From positions 1 to 33,213 of the IMG/VR virus record IMGVR_UViG_3300042507_001853: a stretch of DNA of 33,213 nt; one strand, 5' to 3'. Origin of the DNA: a virus. Shown here piece by piece: positions 15,237-22,991 of this stretch. Below the pieces are notes generated by a model. That model saw nothing but the letters and a program-made list of their open reading frames with translations. It did no database searches and was not told where the DNA came from. The position numbers and the translations under genes were made by a program. How positions within the stretch are numbered: position 1 is the stretch's first letter; each line of letters opens with the position of its first letter.

Positions 15237-17002
15237 TGACCTCCGACCACCTTGGACTTGTTCTGCCGGTACGCCTCAACCGAAGCGCGAGCTGCATTAA
15301 TTACAACTGCATCGGCCCTGCGCTTGGCGGCTGCCGCGAATGCCGCCTCGACAGCTGCCGCGTTCATCAGATCAACACCACGCAGCTCTGGCAGCGACTG
15401 CACAGCCTGAGCCTGGTTGGTTTCAGCAGCCTGCGTGAATGCTCTGCCCATGCGGCCACCCGCCGCCCTGGATTGCTGCTCGCCATATGCGCGGATCTCA
15501 GCCGGCGTGGGCAAGACACCTCGAGCATTGGGGGTGCGGGCGAACAGATACAAGGATGTCACCAGCTCGTTGCGTGTCGCGGTTGCCAGTTGCCTTGCTT
15601 CAGCGTCCTTCAGCTCTGGCGGCAGGTTCTCCGACTGAATGCCCACGGCCATGTTGATCAGCCTGGTGCCGTATGAGATGTCGTCGTTGGGGTTGCTCAG
15701 TTGAGACAGGAGCTGCCTCTTGGTGTCTCGCGTTAGCCCCATACTGTTGATGATCTCCTGACTGTTGGCCAGGCCAGCCGCAACCTTCTGCGAAAGGGCC
15801 GCAAATACATTAAGGTCATCCACCTCTTCGACAGGGAACGGGTCAGTCATCCTAAAGTCCCTGGCTTGCTTGGCAAGCCCAGCAGACACAGGTAATTGCT
15901 TAAATTCTTCGTACAACCTCCTGATCTCGCCTGGCGTCTTCGCTTGGTACATCTGCCGAAGAATTATTCCCCCCTGAGTGTCTGCATCTTCGTAGGTGAG
16001 ATCAACCGCTTGCTTTCTGGCGGCAGCAGCTTTGAGGAAGGTTTCCTCGACGCGCATCAATGACGCGAAGTCGTTCTCCCTCAAGTAGTCGATGTGTGCC
16101 CTCAGCCGCGATCCGTCCATCGTTGGCGAATAGATTGTTCCCTCTCGCAACTGTTTTATCGTCACCCTCGGATCTCGAAGATTGGCATCATTCATCAAGC
16201 CCTTGAGCAGAGCATTGACGCGGCCATCTGTGAATGCCTTCTCTACCGCGGCCATGGCATCGCGCTGCACAGCCGGGTCATTGAGTAGCAATGCCTGCTG
16301 GTTGATGTTGGCGCGGAAGATCTGGTAGCGCTCGTTGTAGGTGTCTGGATCTGTGACCGCAAAGTTCTCGAGCAGCTTGATGGAGTGCTGCAGATCCATG
16401 TCGAACTTGATTCGTCGCTCGTTGCGGGTGCGCCGCATCTCCTCATCAAGAGCCGACTTGAGGACACCGTTGCCATAGGTGGCCATGGTTGCGCGGAACT
16501 TGTAGCTGGCCTCCGCATCAACCTTGGCCAGCGACTTGCCCATGCCGTCGATCATGGTGTTGACCTTGGCCTGCACTTGCTGTGCAGTGGCCTGTCCTTG
16601 TTCAACCTGGTTGAGGATCTTGACCAACTCGGCCCGGCCCTCTTCCTCAAACTTGCCGGCAAGCTCCAGGCTGCGGGCCTTGCGAACAGCCTGCTGGTAC
16701 ACGCTGAATGGGTTGCCCCCCAGGTCAAGCGTGGTCAGGTCGCCTCTCTTGGCTGCCTCAATCTGCTGCGGCGTCAGCGGGTTTTCAGCAGTGAACTGCA
16801 GACCCTCACGCTGCCGGGACACCATTGCATCCTGGAACAGGTTGGCGCTCATGCGATCCAGAGTCTCGGCCAGCTGGCCAGCGCCTTGGGCCTGAACACG
16901 CGGGGCGACATAGTTGACCTCACCAATGCCAACCCGCTGCACCGGGGCTGAACCTGGTGCGCGGATGTCTACTCGGCCAGATTCAATGCGTCCGGTTGCC
17001 AT
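15233..17002 (-). CDS. Internal virion protein (gp15-like position)
   Basis: 589 residues, almost wholly helical, without membrane segments or recognised catalytic motifs. The N-terminus has a VRAPGSAPVQRVGIGEVNY-like stretch (residues 11-30), then long amphipathic helices rich in Gln, Arg and Ala, and a basic C-terminus (SKVVGGQ). Size, composition and order match the middle internal virion protein of T7-like phages, part of the channel that forms during ejection. Start and stop are coupled: it begins immediately after the previous gene stop and overlaps the next start as ATGA. Identification rests on context more than on motif. Confidence 0.7.
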   Translation of the reverse strand: MATGRIESGRVDIRAPGSAPVQRVGIGEVNYVAPRVQAQGAGQLAETLDRMSANLFQDAMVSRQREGLQFTAENPLTPQQIEAAKRGDLTTLDLGGNPFSVYQQAVRKARSLELAGKFEEEGRAELVKILNQVEQGQATAQQVQAKVNTMIDGMGKSLAKVDAEASYKFRATMATYGNGVLKSALDEEMRRTRNERRIKFDMDLQHSIKLLENFAVTDPDTYNERYQIFRANINQQALLLNDPAVQRDAMAAVEKAFTDGRVNALLKGLMNDANLRDPRVTIKQLREGTIYSPTMDGSRLRAHIDYLRENDFASLMRVEETFLKAAAARKQAVDLTYEDADTQGGIILRQMYQAKTPGEIRRLYEEFKQLPVSAGLAKQARDFRMTDPFPVEEVDDLNVFAALSQKVAAGLANSQEIINSMGLTRDTKRQLLSQLSNPNDDISYGTRLINMAVGIQSENLPPELKDAEARQLATATRNELVTSLYLFARTPNARGVLPTPAEIRAYGEQQSRAAGGRMGRAFTQAAETNQAQAVQSLPELRGVDLMNAAAVEAAFAAAAKRRADAVVINAARASVEAYRQNKSKVVGGQ

Positions 17003-17638
17003 TTATTTTTCTCCCTTCTTGCCGACGGTTGACCCGGTAAACGGTTCTGCCTTGCCAGCAAAAGTAGTCGCGCCACGGGCCAACGTAATGTTGGCCAGCA
17101 TGCCACCAGCCCTGCGTGCGGCTCCTGCTGCCCCCTGGAACTGGCCGGCCTGGCGCTGGGCCTGAAACAGGTTGAGGGTGTTCTGCAGTTCAGTTGATTG
17201 GAGCAGGGCAGACGCATCCTCAAATCCAAGCACGCGGGCAGACAGCGCGTTGAGATCAGCCACGCTGACATCACGCATGGTTGCCGCCACGTTCTCACGC
17301 TGCACGGCCTCAATCGACCCAGGGCCAAGCGCAACACCACTGGCAGCAGCCCTGGCCCGGATCGCGGCATTGGTCTGGCGCATGTTCCGCAGCAACGTGT
17401 TGCCGGCGATCTGCCAGTTGCGTGCATCGGTTTCTGCCTTCTGCAGCATCCTGCCGGCCTGCACCTCGGCATAGGTCTGGTCGAGATCCGCACGCACATC
17501 TGCGATTGCCAGGGAGTCCCTGGCCTGCAGCAGGTAGGCAGTCTGCTGTTGGATGCCCTGCGCCCGCTGGTACTCTGACGCAGCATAGCTTTCAAGCAAG
17601 CCGCCGAATGATTGAGCTTGTCCTAGTGTGATTGCCAT
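17003..17638 (-). CDS. Internal virion protein (gp14-like position)
   Basis: 211 residues, helical, rich in Ala, Gln and Arg, with a Gly-containing central segment (ASGVALGPGSIEAV, residues 98-111) that recurs in gp14-type proteins of many podophages, and a short basic tail. In T7 the gp14 class forms the outer-membrane part of the ejection conduit. It lies between tail tubular B and the gp15-like gene, the usual place. Two bases separate it from the tail tubular B stop, and it ends immediately before the next start. Confidence 0.72.
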   Translation of the reverse strand: MAITLGQAQSFGGLLESYAASEYQRAQGIQQQTAYLLQARDSLAIADVRADLDQTYAEVQAGRMLQKAETDARNWQIAGNTLLRNMRQTNAAIRARAAASGVALGPGSIEAVQRENVAATMRDVSVADLNALSARVLGFEDASALLQSTELQNTLNLFQAQRQAGQFQGAAGAARRAGGMLANITLARGATTFAGKAEPFTGSTVGKKGEK

Positions 17639-17640
17639 GT

Positions 17641-19857
17641 TCAGTTCCCCGCATTGACCGCAACGCGGTAATCAAGACCCAGCAGCGTCATCTTGAGCGG
17701 CAGCGTCTGCGACACCTCAATGGCCTGCTCGCGGCTGTAACCCAGCACACCGTTGACCCGCTTGATGCCGGTGAAGGTCGGCTCTGGCTCGTCCAGCATT
17801 GGGTTGTCGAACAAGCGGAAAGCCACAGGCTGGTTGTTGATCGTCATGTGCTGGGTGTCCTTGACCACAGCGTTGATCTCCACAATGCGCTTCTTGAATG
17901 CCACGCGGCTGCCGGTCTGCAACTTGATGTCCACAGGCATGGTCTTGACATAGACGGTGACAGGCAGGCCCACTTCGTAGCTGGTCACGCTCTCACGGTC
18001 AAAGGTCACGGCACCACCGGCAGACACAGTCTCGTTGCCCTGCGGCACACCGTCGCAGATCACATTAATGCTCTTGCCGATGTGCGGCAGACCAGAGCCA
18101 ACGCCGCCAGCAGAGCCGCCAGTAAACGCGCAGTCGGTGTAGATCGAATCGCTGAACAGTTCGACGAAGTAGCGGTTGACGCTGTTGAACGTGCGCCTGG
18201 TGACACAGTAGATCTGATTGACATCCACGCCGACATCAATGAATAGGCCGTCGGTGGTGAACTCGCTGGGGCTGGTGATCTGCTGCGAGCGCATCAGAGA
18301 GAAGACAGCCATGCTGCCATCTGTCTCGTTTGTCATCATCAGCAGATCGGACTCGTCCGTGCTGGCGGCACGGCGCATAGCGATGCGCTGCGGGTTTTTG
18401 AGCAGATGGCCAGACAGCAGCGAGATCCGCTGCGTGACGTAGGTTGCCTGCGTGTCCGTGAACACGAACTCGTTGAGGCTCTTGCCCTGGCGCTGAATGT
18501 AGACCGACCCAGACTCAACAGACTGCACCCGCGTGCCAGGCTTGATACCGTTGCGGCTGACCTGCTTGAAGGTAAATGTCAGGGGCGTGATCGGGTCGCT
18601 GTCGCGCTGCGGCACGAAGAACTCACCGCCAGTGGTAAACACCTGGAAGTCGCGGGAGCTGATGATGTCGGTGATGACGTTGAGATCGTTGGTGTCCAGG
18701 GTTGCCTCGACCGCATCATCATCCAGGGACTCGCTAGGCACGAAGTCAAAGAACAAGCCGATCTTGCTGCCCCAGATGGTCGATGGCCGAGACTTGCTGC
18801 CACCAAAGTACAGACGCCCCTCATGGAATGTCACTGTGCGTGGCCAGCCCTTTGCGCTGCTCCACACATCCTCGTAATTGTGTTCCAGTTCCCAGCGGCC
18901 AGCATCAATCGCCGTGGTGTTGAAAAACGGGTATTCAGTAACCGCTTCGACCACAGTCGATGACACATATCTGGTGATCCTGGCACGGCCTTGGGGCTGC
19001 ACGTTGACGTACTGGTTGACCGATTGGGTCGTCCAGGTTGTGATCTCGTAGTTGCTGGTGTTGTTTGGCGCAGTCGCCCATGCGACATCTACGGTCGCAA
19101 CCTTGGTGCTGCCAACATAGTCCTCAATCAGCCTGGTCTGGCCAGAGCCTGTGCCGCCAGTAATGGTGACATACATGCCGTTGTATATGTCATTAGTGGC
19201 ACTAGCGGTGCTTTTGAGTGTGATGGTGGTGCTGCTGCCGGCCTGCGCTGCGCCACTGTCGTGGTGCGTTGTCGAGGCCGTCAGGGTTACGTTTCCAGAC
19301 ACAGCAGACGGTGTCAGCGTCGAGCCGTTGTTGGTATGGAAATCAATGTTGTATGCGTACTTGGGGATGCTGTCGAAGGTAATGGTTGTGGCTGTCCAAG
19401 CGCTGTCGCTGGTGCGAGTGATCCGCACCGGCTGCAGGTCAGGATGCACCACGATCAGCGTGTCAGCTGACTGCGTCCAGCACATATCGTCCACCATGTC
19501 ACTGGTGATGCTGGTCGTCAGATAGTTGTTGGCCCCACCATTGATGGCCGTGATGACCACGCCATTCTTGATGACGTACATGCGCTGGTGCGTAAAGCAC
19601 AGCATGTAGCTGTCGGTCACTGAGAACTGGAATGGCACCAGGCGCACACCGTTGCCGGCGCTTGCGGTGCTGGTGTTGGGCAGCTCGAGGATGTGCTTAG
19701 TGCCAGGCCGGCGGCGCAGTCCACCCTGGGGCTGGATCAGCACGTTGGTGGCCTTGGCCAGAGCGTTGTTGTACTGCTCCAGCTCGACACGCGCCCGCAG
19801 CAGCGGATCCAGTTCGCCGGTCGAGAAGTTGGTCTGGAGGTCAACGAAGCGTGGCAT
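17641..19857 (-). CDS. Tail tubular protein B-like (nozzle) protein
   Basis: 738 residues, beta-rich. The N-terminus is characteristic of this structural class: NFSTGELDPLLRARVELEQY followed by ATNVLIQPQGGLRRRPGTKHI (residues 36-56). Further matches are MVDDMCWTQSADTLIVVHPD (about 118-137) and FHEGRLYFGGSKSRPSTIWGS (about 343-363). It forms the distal tail tube that carries DNA through the outer envelope. The start overlaps the tail tubular A stop by one base, so head-to-tail completion proteins are translated together. Confidence 0.85.
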   Translation of the reverse strand: MPRFVDLQTNFSTGELDPLLRARVELEQYNNALAKATNVLIQPQGGLRRRPGTKHILELPNTSTASAGNGVRLVPFQFSVTDSYMLCFTHQRMYVIKNGVVITAINGGANNYLTTSITSDMVDDMCWTQSADTLIVVHPDLQPVRITRTSDSAWTATTITFDSIPKYAYNIDFHTNNGSTLTPSAVSGNVTLTASTTHHDSGAAQAGSSTTITLKSTASATNDIYNGMYVTITGGTGSGQTRLIEDYVGSTKVATVDVAWATAPNNTSNYEITTWTTQSVNQYVNVQPQGRARITRYVSSTVVEAVTEYPFFNTTAIDAGRWELEHNYEDVWSSAKGWPRTVTFHEGRLYFGGSKSRPSTIWGSKIGLFFDFVPSESLDDDAVEATLDTNDLNVITDIISSRDFQVFTTGGEFFVPQRDSDPITPLTFTFKQVSRNGIKPGTRVQSVESGSVYIQRQGKSLNEFVFTDTQATYVTQRISLLSGHLLKNPQRIAMRRAASTDESDLLMMTNETDGSMAVFSLMRSQQITSPSEFTTDGLFIDVGVDVNQIYCVTRRTFNSVNRYFVELFSDSIYTDCAFTGGSAGGVGSGLPHIGKSINVICDGVPQGNETVSAGGAVTFDRESVTSYEVGLPVTVYVKTMPVDIKLQTGSRVAFKKRIVEINAVVKDTQHMTINNQPVAFRLFDNPMLDEPEPTFTGIKRVNGVLGYSREQAIEVSQTLPLKMTLLGLDYRVAVNAGN

Positions 19858-20471
19858 CAGTACCTCGCAGTGATCAGGGTGTAATCGTCGATCACTTTAA
19901 TGGAGTTGTTGGCCCCATCAATCTGCGTGGCCTGCCTGAAGTAGCCGCCGCGCCCGTTCTCGCCAGCTTCACCCAGCGCCATGCGCCGCCAGAAGCCAGC
20001 CTTCTCAGATTGCTCGGTGATCGGTTCTGCGATGTGCCAGGCCACCTGATACTTGAGCAGCTGCACGAAGTACTGCGGCATGGCGAACTCAGGCGTGCTG
20101 TACTGGTAGTCGATGTAGACCGACTCCAAGTTGGTCAGCACCTGGTCGCCCTGGATCTCCCACTCCTTGCGCGGGGTGGAGCCAACTGCGGCGCTGTCGT
20201 ACACAGCTCGCGGGCTGCCAAGGCGATCACCCGGCAGCTGATAAGCGTACTTCCAAACGCTGCCAGGCGCAGTGATCAGCCTGGCCAGCGCAATCTTTTT
20301 CATGCTGAAGCTCCACGGGTACATCATCAGCGTGGAGTCTCGGATGTCTGGGTAGAGTCGGTCGCAGACGCTGGACTCGTCGGTGCCATCGTTGAAGGAC
20401 GAAATAGCCTTCGCGCCCAGCATCAGCAGGGCATCTGAACAGATGGTGATTCCGGTATCGCCTGCAGCCAT
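19857..20471 (-). CDS. Tail tubular protein A-like (adaptor) protein
   Basis: 204 residues. The N-terminal ITICSDALLMLGAKAISSFNDGTDES and CDRLYPDIRDSTLMMYPWSFSMKK (residues 8-60) are typical of the T7 gp11 class, which joins the portal ring to the tail nozzle. Then come YQLPGDRLGSPRAVYDS and YIDYQYSTPEFAMPQYF. It is preceded by a strong mRNA hairpin at 20493-20524 and followed by the tail tubular B gene with one base of overlap. Confidence 0.87.
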   Translation of the reverse strand: MAAGDTGITICSDALLMLGAKAISSFNDGTDESSVCDRLYPDIRDSTLMMYPWSFSMKKIALARLITAPGSVWKYAYQLPGDRLGSPRAVYDSAAVGSTPRKEWEIQGDQVLTNLESVYIDYQYSTPEFAMPQYFVQLLKYQVAWHIAEPITEQSEKAGFWRRMALGEAGENGRGGYFRQATQIDGANNSIKVIDDYTLITARY

Positions 20472-20492
20472 GTGAACCTCTCAATGTGAGAA

Positions 20493-20524
20493 GGGCCAGC
20501 CCCCGAGTACTCAGTGGCTGGCCC
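20493..20524 (-). terminator. Strong hairpin without U-tract upstream of tail tubular A
   Basis: GGGCCAGCC and GGCTGGCCC, a perfect nine-base stem around a 14-base loop; the loop itself contains GAGTACTC, a second small palindrome. It lies in the 70-base space after the small head gene. No run of U follows on the transcribed strand, so it may be a partial terminator, an mRNA end protecting capsid messages, or a processing site. Confidence 0.5.
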
Positions 20525-20541
20525 GCTCTGGTTGACGCCTA

Positions 20542-20820
20542 TCAGTCGCTGTCAGTGTTCGACAGCGTGGTGCCGTCGGTCACATCCACCACGCCAGAGG
20601 CGTTGGAGACTACATACACCAGAGTGACCACGGCGGTAGTGCCGGTGGAAGTCACACAGTGGATGACATCGCCCACCTCTAGGGTGTTGGCCAGGGCGTT
20701 GAAATAGCCGCTGGTGTTCACATCCGCAATCGCGTCGGTGGTCTTGTAACCATACATCGACGGTGCGTTGCCGCGCTTGGAAGCGCTGTAGGCGGTAAAG
20801 CCATCTGCAGAGTAAGCCAT
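20542..20820 (-). CDS. Small head-associated protein (92 aa)
   Basis: Follows the major capsid gene, with AGGAGG eight bases before its start. It is beta-rich and has the block YGYKTTDAIADVNTSGYFNALANTLEVGDVI (about 23-53), a pattern often encoded next to capsid genes of podophages; decoration of the capsid or a minor head role is likely but unproven. The C-terminal half is rich in Thr, Val and Ser. No catalytic residues are apparent. Confidence 0.75.
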   Translation of the reverse strand: MAYSADGFTAYSASKRGNAPSMYGYKTTDAIADVNTSGYFNALANTLEVGDVIHCVTSTGTTAVVTLVYVVSNASGVVDVTDGTTLSNTDSD

Positions 20821-20835
20821 TCTCAGACCCTCCTA

Positions 20836-21690
20836 TTAGGCTGCAGCCGCAGTGTCGCGGGCAGTGATCTTCACGATACCCTCGGCATCGATAGCAACTG
20901 CACCAGCAGAGAACAGGGCATTGACAAGCCAGCTGGTCTTCTCGGGGATGTAGTTGATCTCAGTGCGAGGAGCGATGCCTTCAGCGTAGCCGATGGCGTC
21001 CTTGTGGAACGCATACAGCGTGCGGTCAGACGAACCGTCGATGGGCAGACCACCTTCCGAGCGGTCACCCAGAACATGGAACGTGAAGCCCATGAACTGG
21101 TTGATCTCGCCCTGCACCAGCGCCTTGACGGTGTTGAAGTCCGAGCTGGTGACCGAAGTCTGCTCGAGCATCGCGTTCAGCGAGTTGGCGTGGATGATGA
21201 TGTTGCGGCCCTCAGCAGGCACATTCTTGGTATTGAGGATCTTTGCAGCCTCACGCAGCTTGGCAATGTTCATGTTGGTGTTCGAGCCACCAATAGAGTT
21301 TGCCACGGTGCCAGTGCCAGAAGCTGCATTGAGCGCATCCAGAATCATCTGATCCTGGCGACGGCCAATAGCAGCGCCCACCACTTGGGCCAGCTCAGAA
21401 CGCTCATCGAAGTTGACCTTCTGCTGCGAGAAGATGTCGCTGTACTCAGCGGCATTCCAATCGCCCAGCGTGCAGGTCACCGTGCTAAAGCCCACGTTCA
21501 TGGGGGTCACATCGGTCTGGGTCACACGGGCGGTGGCAACACCACGGCCCACTTTGGGGAACTTGACAGTGGAGCCTTCGACACCACGACGCTGACGCAC
21601 AGCACCCACCAGCATTGCTTTGCCCTGGTAAGCCTGTTTGACCTCAGCATCGAAGAGCGTCACAAAGGCGTTCGAGAGAGAAACGCTCAT
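20836..21690 (-). CDS. Major capsid protein
   Basis: 284 residues. It starts with SLSNAFVTLFDAEVKQAYQGKAML and contains VRQRRGVEGSTVKFPKVG, SDIFSQQKVNFDERSELAQVV, IGRRQDQMILDALNA, and the C-terminal YIPEKTSWLVNALFSAGAVAID; these are typical of podophage major capsid proteins of the HK97-fold class. It follows the scaffold gene but has its own promoter, terminator upstream and a long leader, which fits the need for a large excess. GAGG lies seven bases before the start. Its size is usual for this group. Product: shell of the head, assembled on the scaffold and portal. Confidence 0.88.
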   Translation of the reverse strand: MSVSLSNAFVTLFDAEVKQAYQGKAMLVGAVRQRRGVEGSTVKFPKVGRGVATARVTQTDVTPMNVGFSTVTCTLGDWNAAEYSDIFSQQKVNFDERSELAQVVGAAIGRRQDQMILDALNAASGTGTVANSIGGSNTNMNIAKLREAAKILNTKNVPAEGRNIIIHANSLNAMLEQTSVTSSDFNTVKALVQGEINQFMGFTFHVLGDRSEGGLPIDGSSDRTLYAFHKDAIGYAEGIAPRTEINYIPEKTSWLVNALFSAGAVAIDAEGIVKITARDTAAAA

Positions 21691-21831
21691 TTGATTTACC
21701 TCATTCGGTTGATTGATCAGGGTTCTCGCGCCGGTAAGCCGCAGATGCGGGCCTGTGCTTGCTGTTTACGTCAGCCACTCGTCAGCATCTCGCTGCGGTC
21801 AGGGCCGGTTACCCGGTGAGCCATGTCCTTG

Positions 21832-21858
21832 ATTGTAGACAAAAACAACAGTTGTCAA
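21832..21858 (-). promoter_or_regulatory. Promoter for the major capsid gene
   Basis: Minus strand: perfect -35 TTGACA, 15-base spacer, then TACAAT (5 of 6). The spacer is shorter than optimal. ACAACAGTTGT (21845-21855), an eleven-base palindrome, fills the spacer and could be an operator. The resulting mRNA leader before the capsid start is about 135 bases (21691-21825) and has two small hairpin-forming stretches, CAGC-ATCTC-GCTG and CCGCA-GA-TGCGG; no gene is seen in it. Confidence 0.6.
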
Positions 21859-21880
21859 TAGGGGCTGTTGCATTATGGAC

Positions 21881-21907
21881 AAAAAAACCCCGGCGCTCGG
21901 GCCGGGG
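21881..21907 (-). terminator. Rho-independent terminator after scaffold gene
   Basis: On the minus strand a seven-base GC stem (CCCCGGC with GCCGGGG) and six-base loop are followed by seven T. It lies about 45 bases after the scaffold stop and just upstream of the capsid promoter, thereby separating the packaging/portal transcript from the capsid transcript. Confidence 0.85.
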
Positions 21908-21951
21908 AAAGGGCAACTGCCTTTCGGCAGCGGAGGGGGAGACGCCCTCGT

Positions 21952-22728
21952 CTATTTGGCAAACTGGTCGAACATCTTCTCGACCTTCTGCCGATATGCA
22001 CTGTCTGTCTTGTAGCGGGGATCAGCCACCATCGCGTACATCTCTTCTTTGGATGGTGCGCCTTCAAGCGGAGCTGACTCGATGGGCACCCGGCCTTCGT
22101 ATGCGGTGCGGATCTTGACCAAGGCCTGCAGCCCGCGAGCTGTGCCACCCATGATCTTGAACTCCTCAAAGTCGTCCTTGCTCCAGACGCCCTTGTTGAC
22201 CAGGCCACGCGCCCAATCGACCATGCCGTTGACCATTGCGTTTGCATTGGGGCCGAGCTTGGCCATCTCAGCCTTGGGATCGACCATGTCGCCCTCGAGC
22301 ATTTCCTTGGCGTTGGTCTGCAGCCTGTCTACCAGATCGTCAAACTGGGCCTGGGACAGGCCGTTGTCCTTGGCCCAGCCAACCATGGTGCTGGCCATGG
22401 GGTTGTCTTCAACGTTCTCACCAAACTTGCTGGTGTCGTATTTGCCATTGGCCGGCGCGTTGTGTGCGCCCTTGCTGATCTTGCCGCGCAGATCCCGCCA
22501 GCTCTTAGCCAGCGATTCGTAATCGGCCTTGCCGTCCTTGACGAAGTTCTCGGGCAGCCACTCTGGCGGCGCCTCGGGTGCGCCTGGGGCTGGCGCTGGG
22601 GCTGGCGCCTCTGCCTTGTGTGGGATCTCAGCCTTCTGCGGCTCTGCTGGTTTGTTTGGGTCTTCGATGGTGACAGAGTCCAATAGGCCGGTGGAATCGC
22701 CGCCGGGTTGGTCGTTGGTGTCGCTCAT
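21952..22728 (-). CDS. Capsid scaffolding protein
   Basis: 258 residues, acidic and helical. The N-terminal 60 residues are Pro/Ala-rich and disordered-looking. WLPENFVKDGKADYESLAKSWRDLRGKI (about 58-85) is a block seen in scaffolds of many podophages; the rest is helical with a C-terminal KTDSAYRQKVEKMFDQFAK. Scaffolds guide shell assembly with the portal and then leave. It lies between portal-side genes and the capsid gene, the canonical place. Overlaps the Bbp19-like gene as ATGA. Confidence 0.83.
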   Translation of the reverse strand: MSDTNDQPGGDSTGLLDSVTIEDPNKPAEPQKAEIPHKAEAPAPAPAPGAPEAPPEWLPENFVKDGKADYESLAKSWRDLRGKISKGAHNAPANGKYDTSKFGENVEDNPMASTMVGWAKDNGLSQAQFDDLVDRLQTNAKEMLEGDMVDPKAEMAKLGPNANAMVNGMVDWARGLVNKGVWSKDDFEEFKIMGGTARGLQALVKIRTAYEGRVPIESAPLEGAPSKEEMYAMVADPRYKTDSAYRQKVEKMFDQFAK

Positions 22729-22991
22729 AGTTTCCTTGCTTGATTAACCCGCGCTATCAAGTCCCGCACCACGCTTCGCTGCCCGTCGGCAAAGAAGGCA
22801 TAGCTGGGATCAGCGCCCGGCACGGCAACGGGCACATCCACATACATCTCCTGTAGCCACTCCATCAGCTTCTGGCCATCCTCGCTGCCCAGCACCCGCA
22901 GGCACAGCCGCATCAGGTCTTCGCGCTTTTGCTTGACCTCGCGGATGTCCTCGGCCTGGTCGGCTGACTCAAGGTCGTCCCAGCCGCTCAT
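22725..22991 (-). CDS. Bbp19-like small phage protein
   Basis: 88 residues. It has an acidic helical start (SADQAEDIREVKQKREDL), then LCLRVLGSEDGQKLMEWLQ and the closing FFADGQRSVVRDLIARV, which resembles the family named after Bbp19 of Bordetella phage BPP-1. The function of that family is not known to me. It is always in head-gene neighbourhoods, here between portal and scaffold, with four-base overlaps on both sides, so it probably acts in head assembly. Confidence 0.7.
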   Translation of the reverse strand: MSGWDDLESADQAEDIREVKQKREDLMRLCLRVLGSEDGQKLMEWLQEMYVDVPVAVPGADPSYAFFADGQRSVVRDLIARVNQARKL

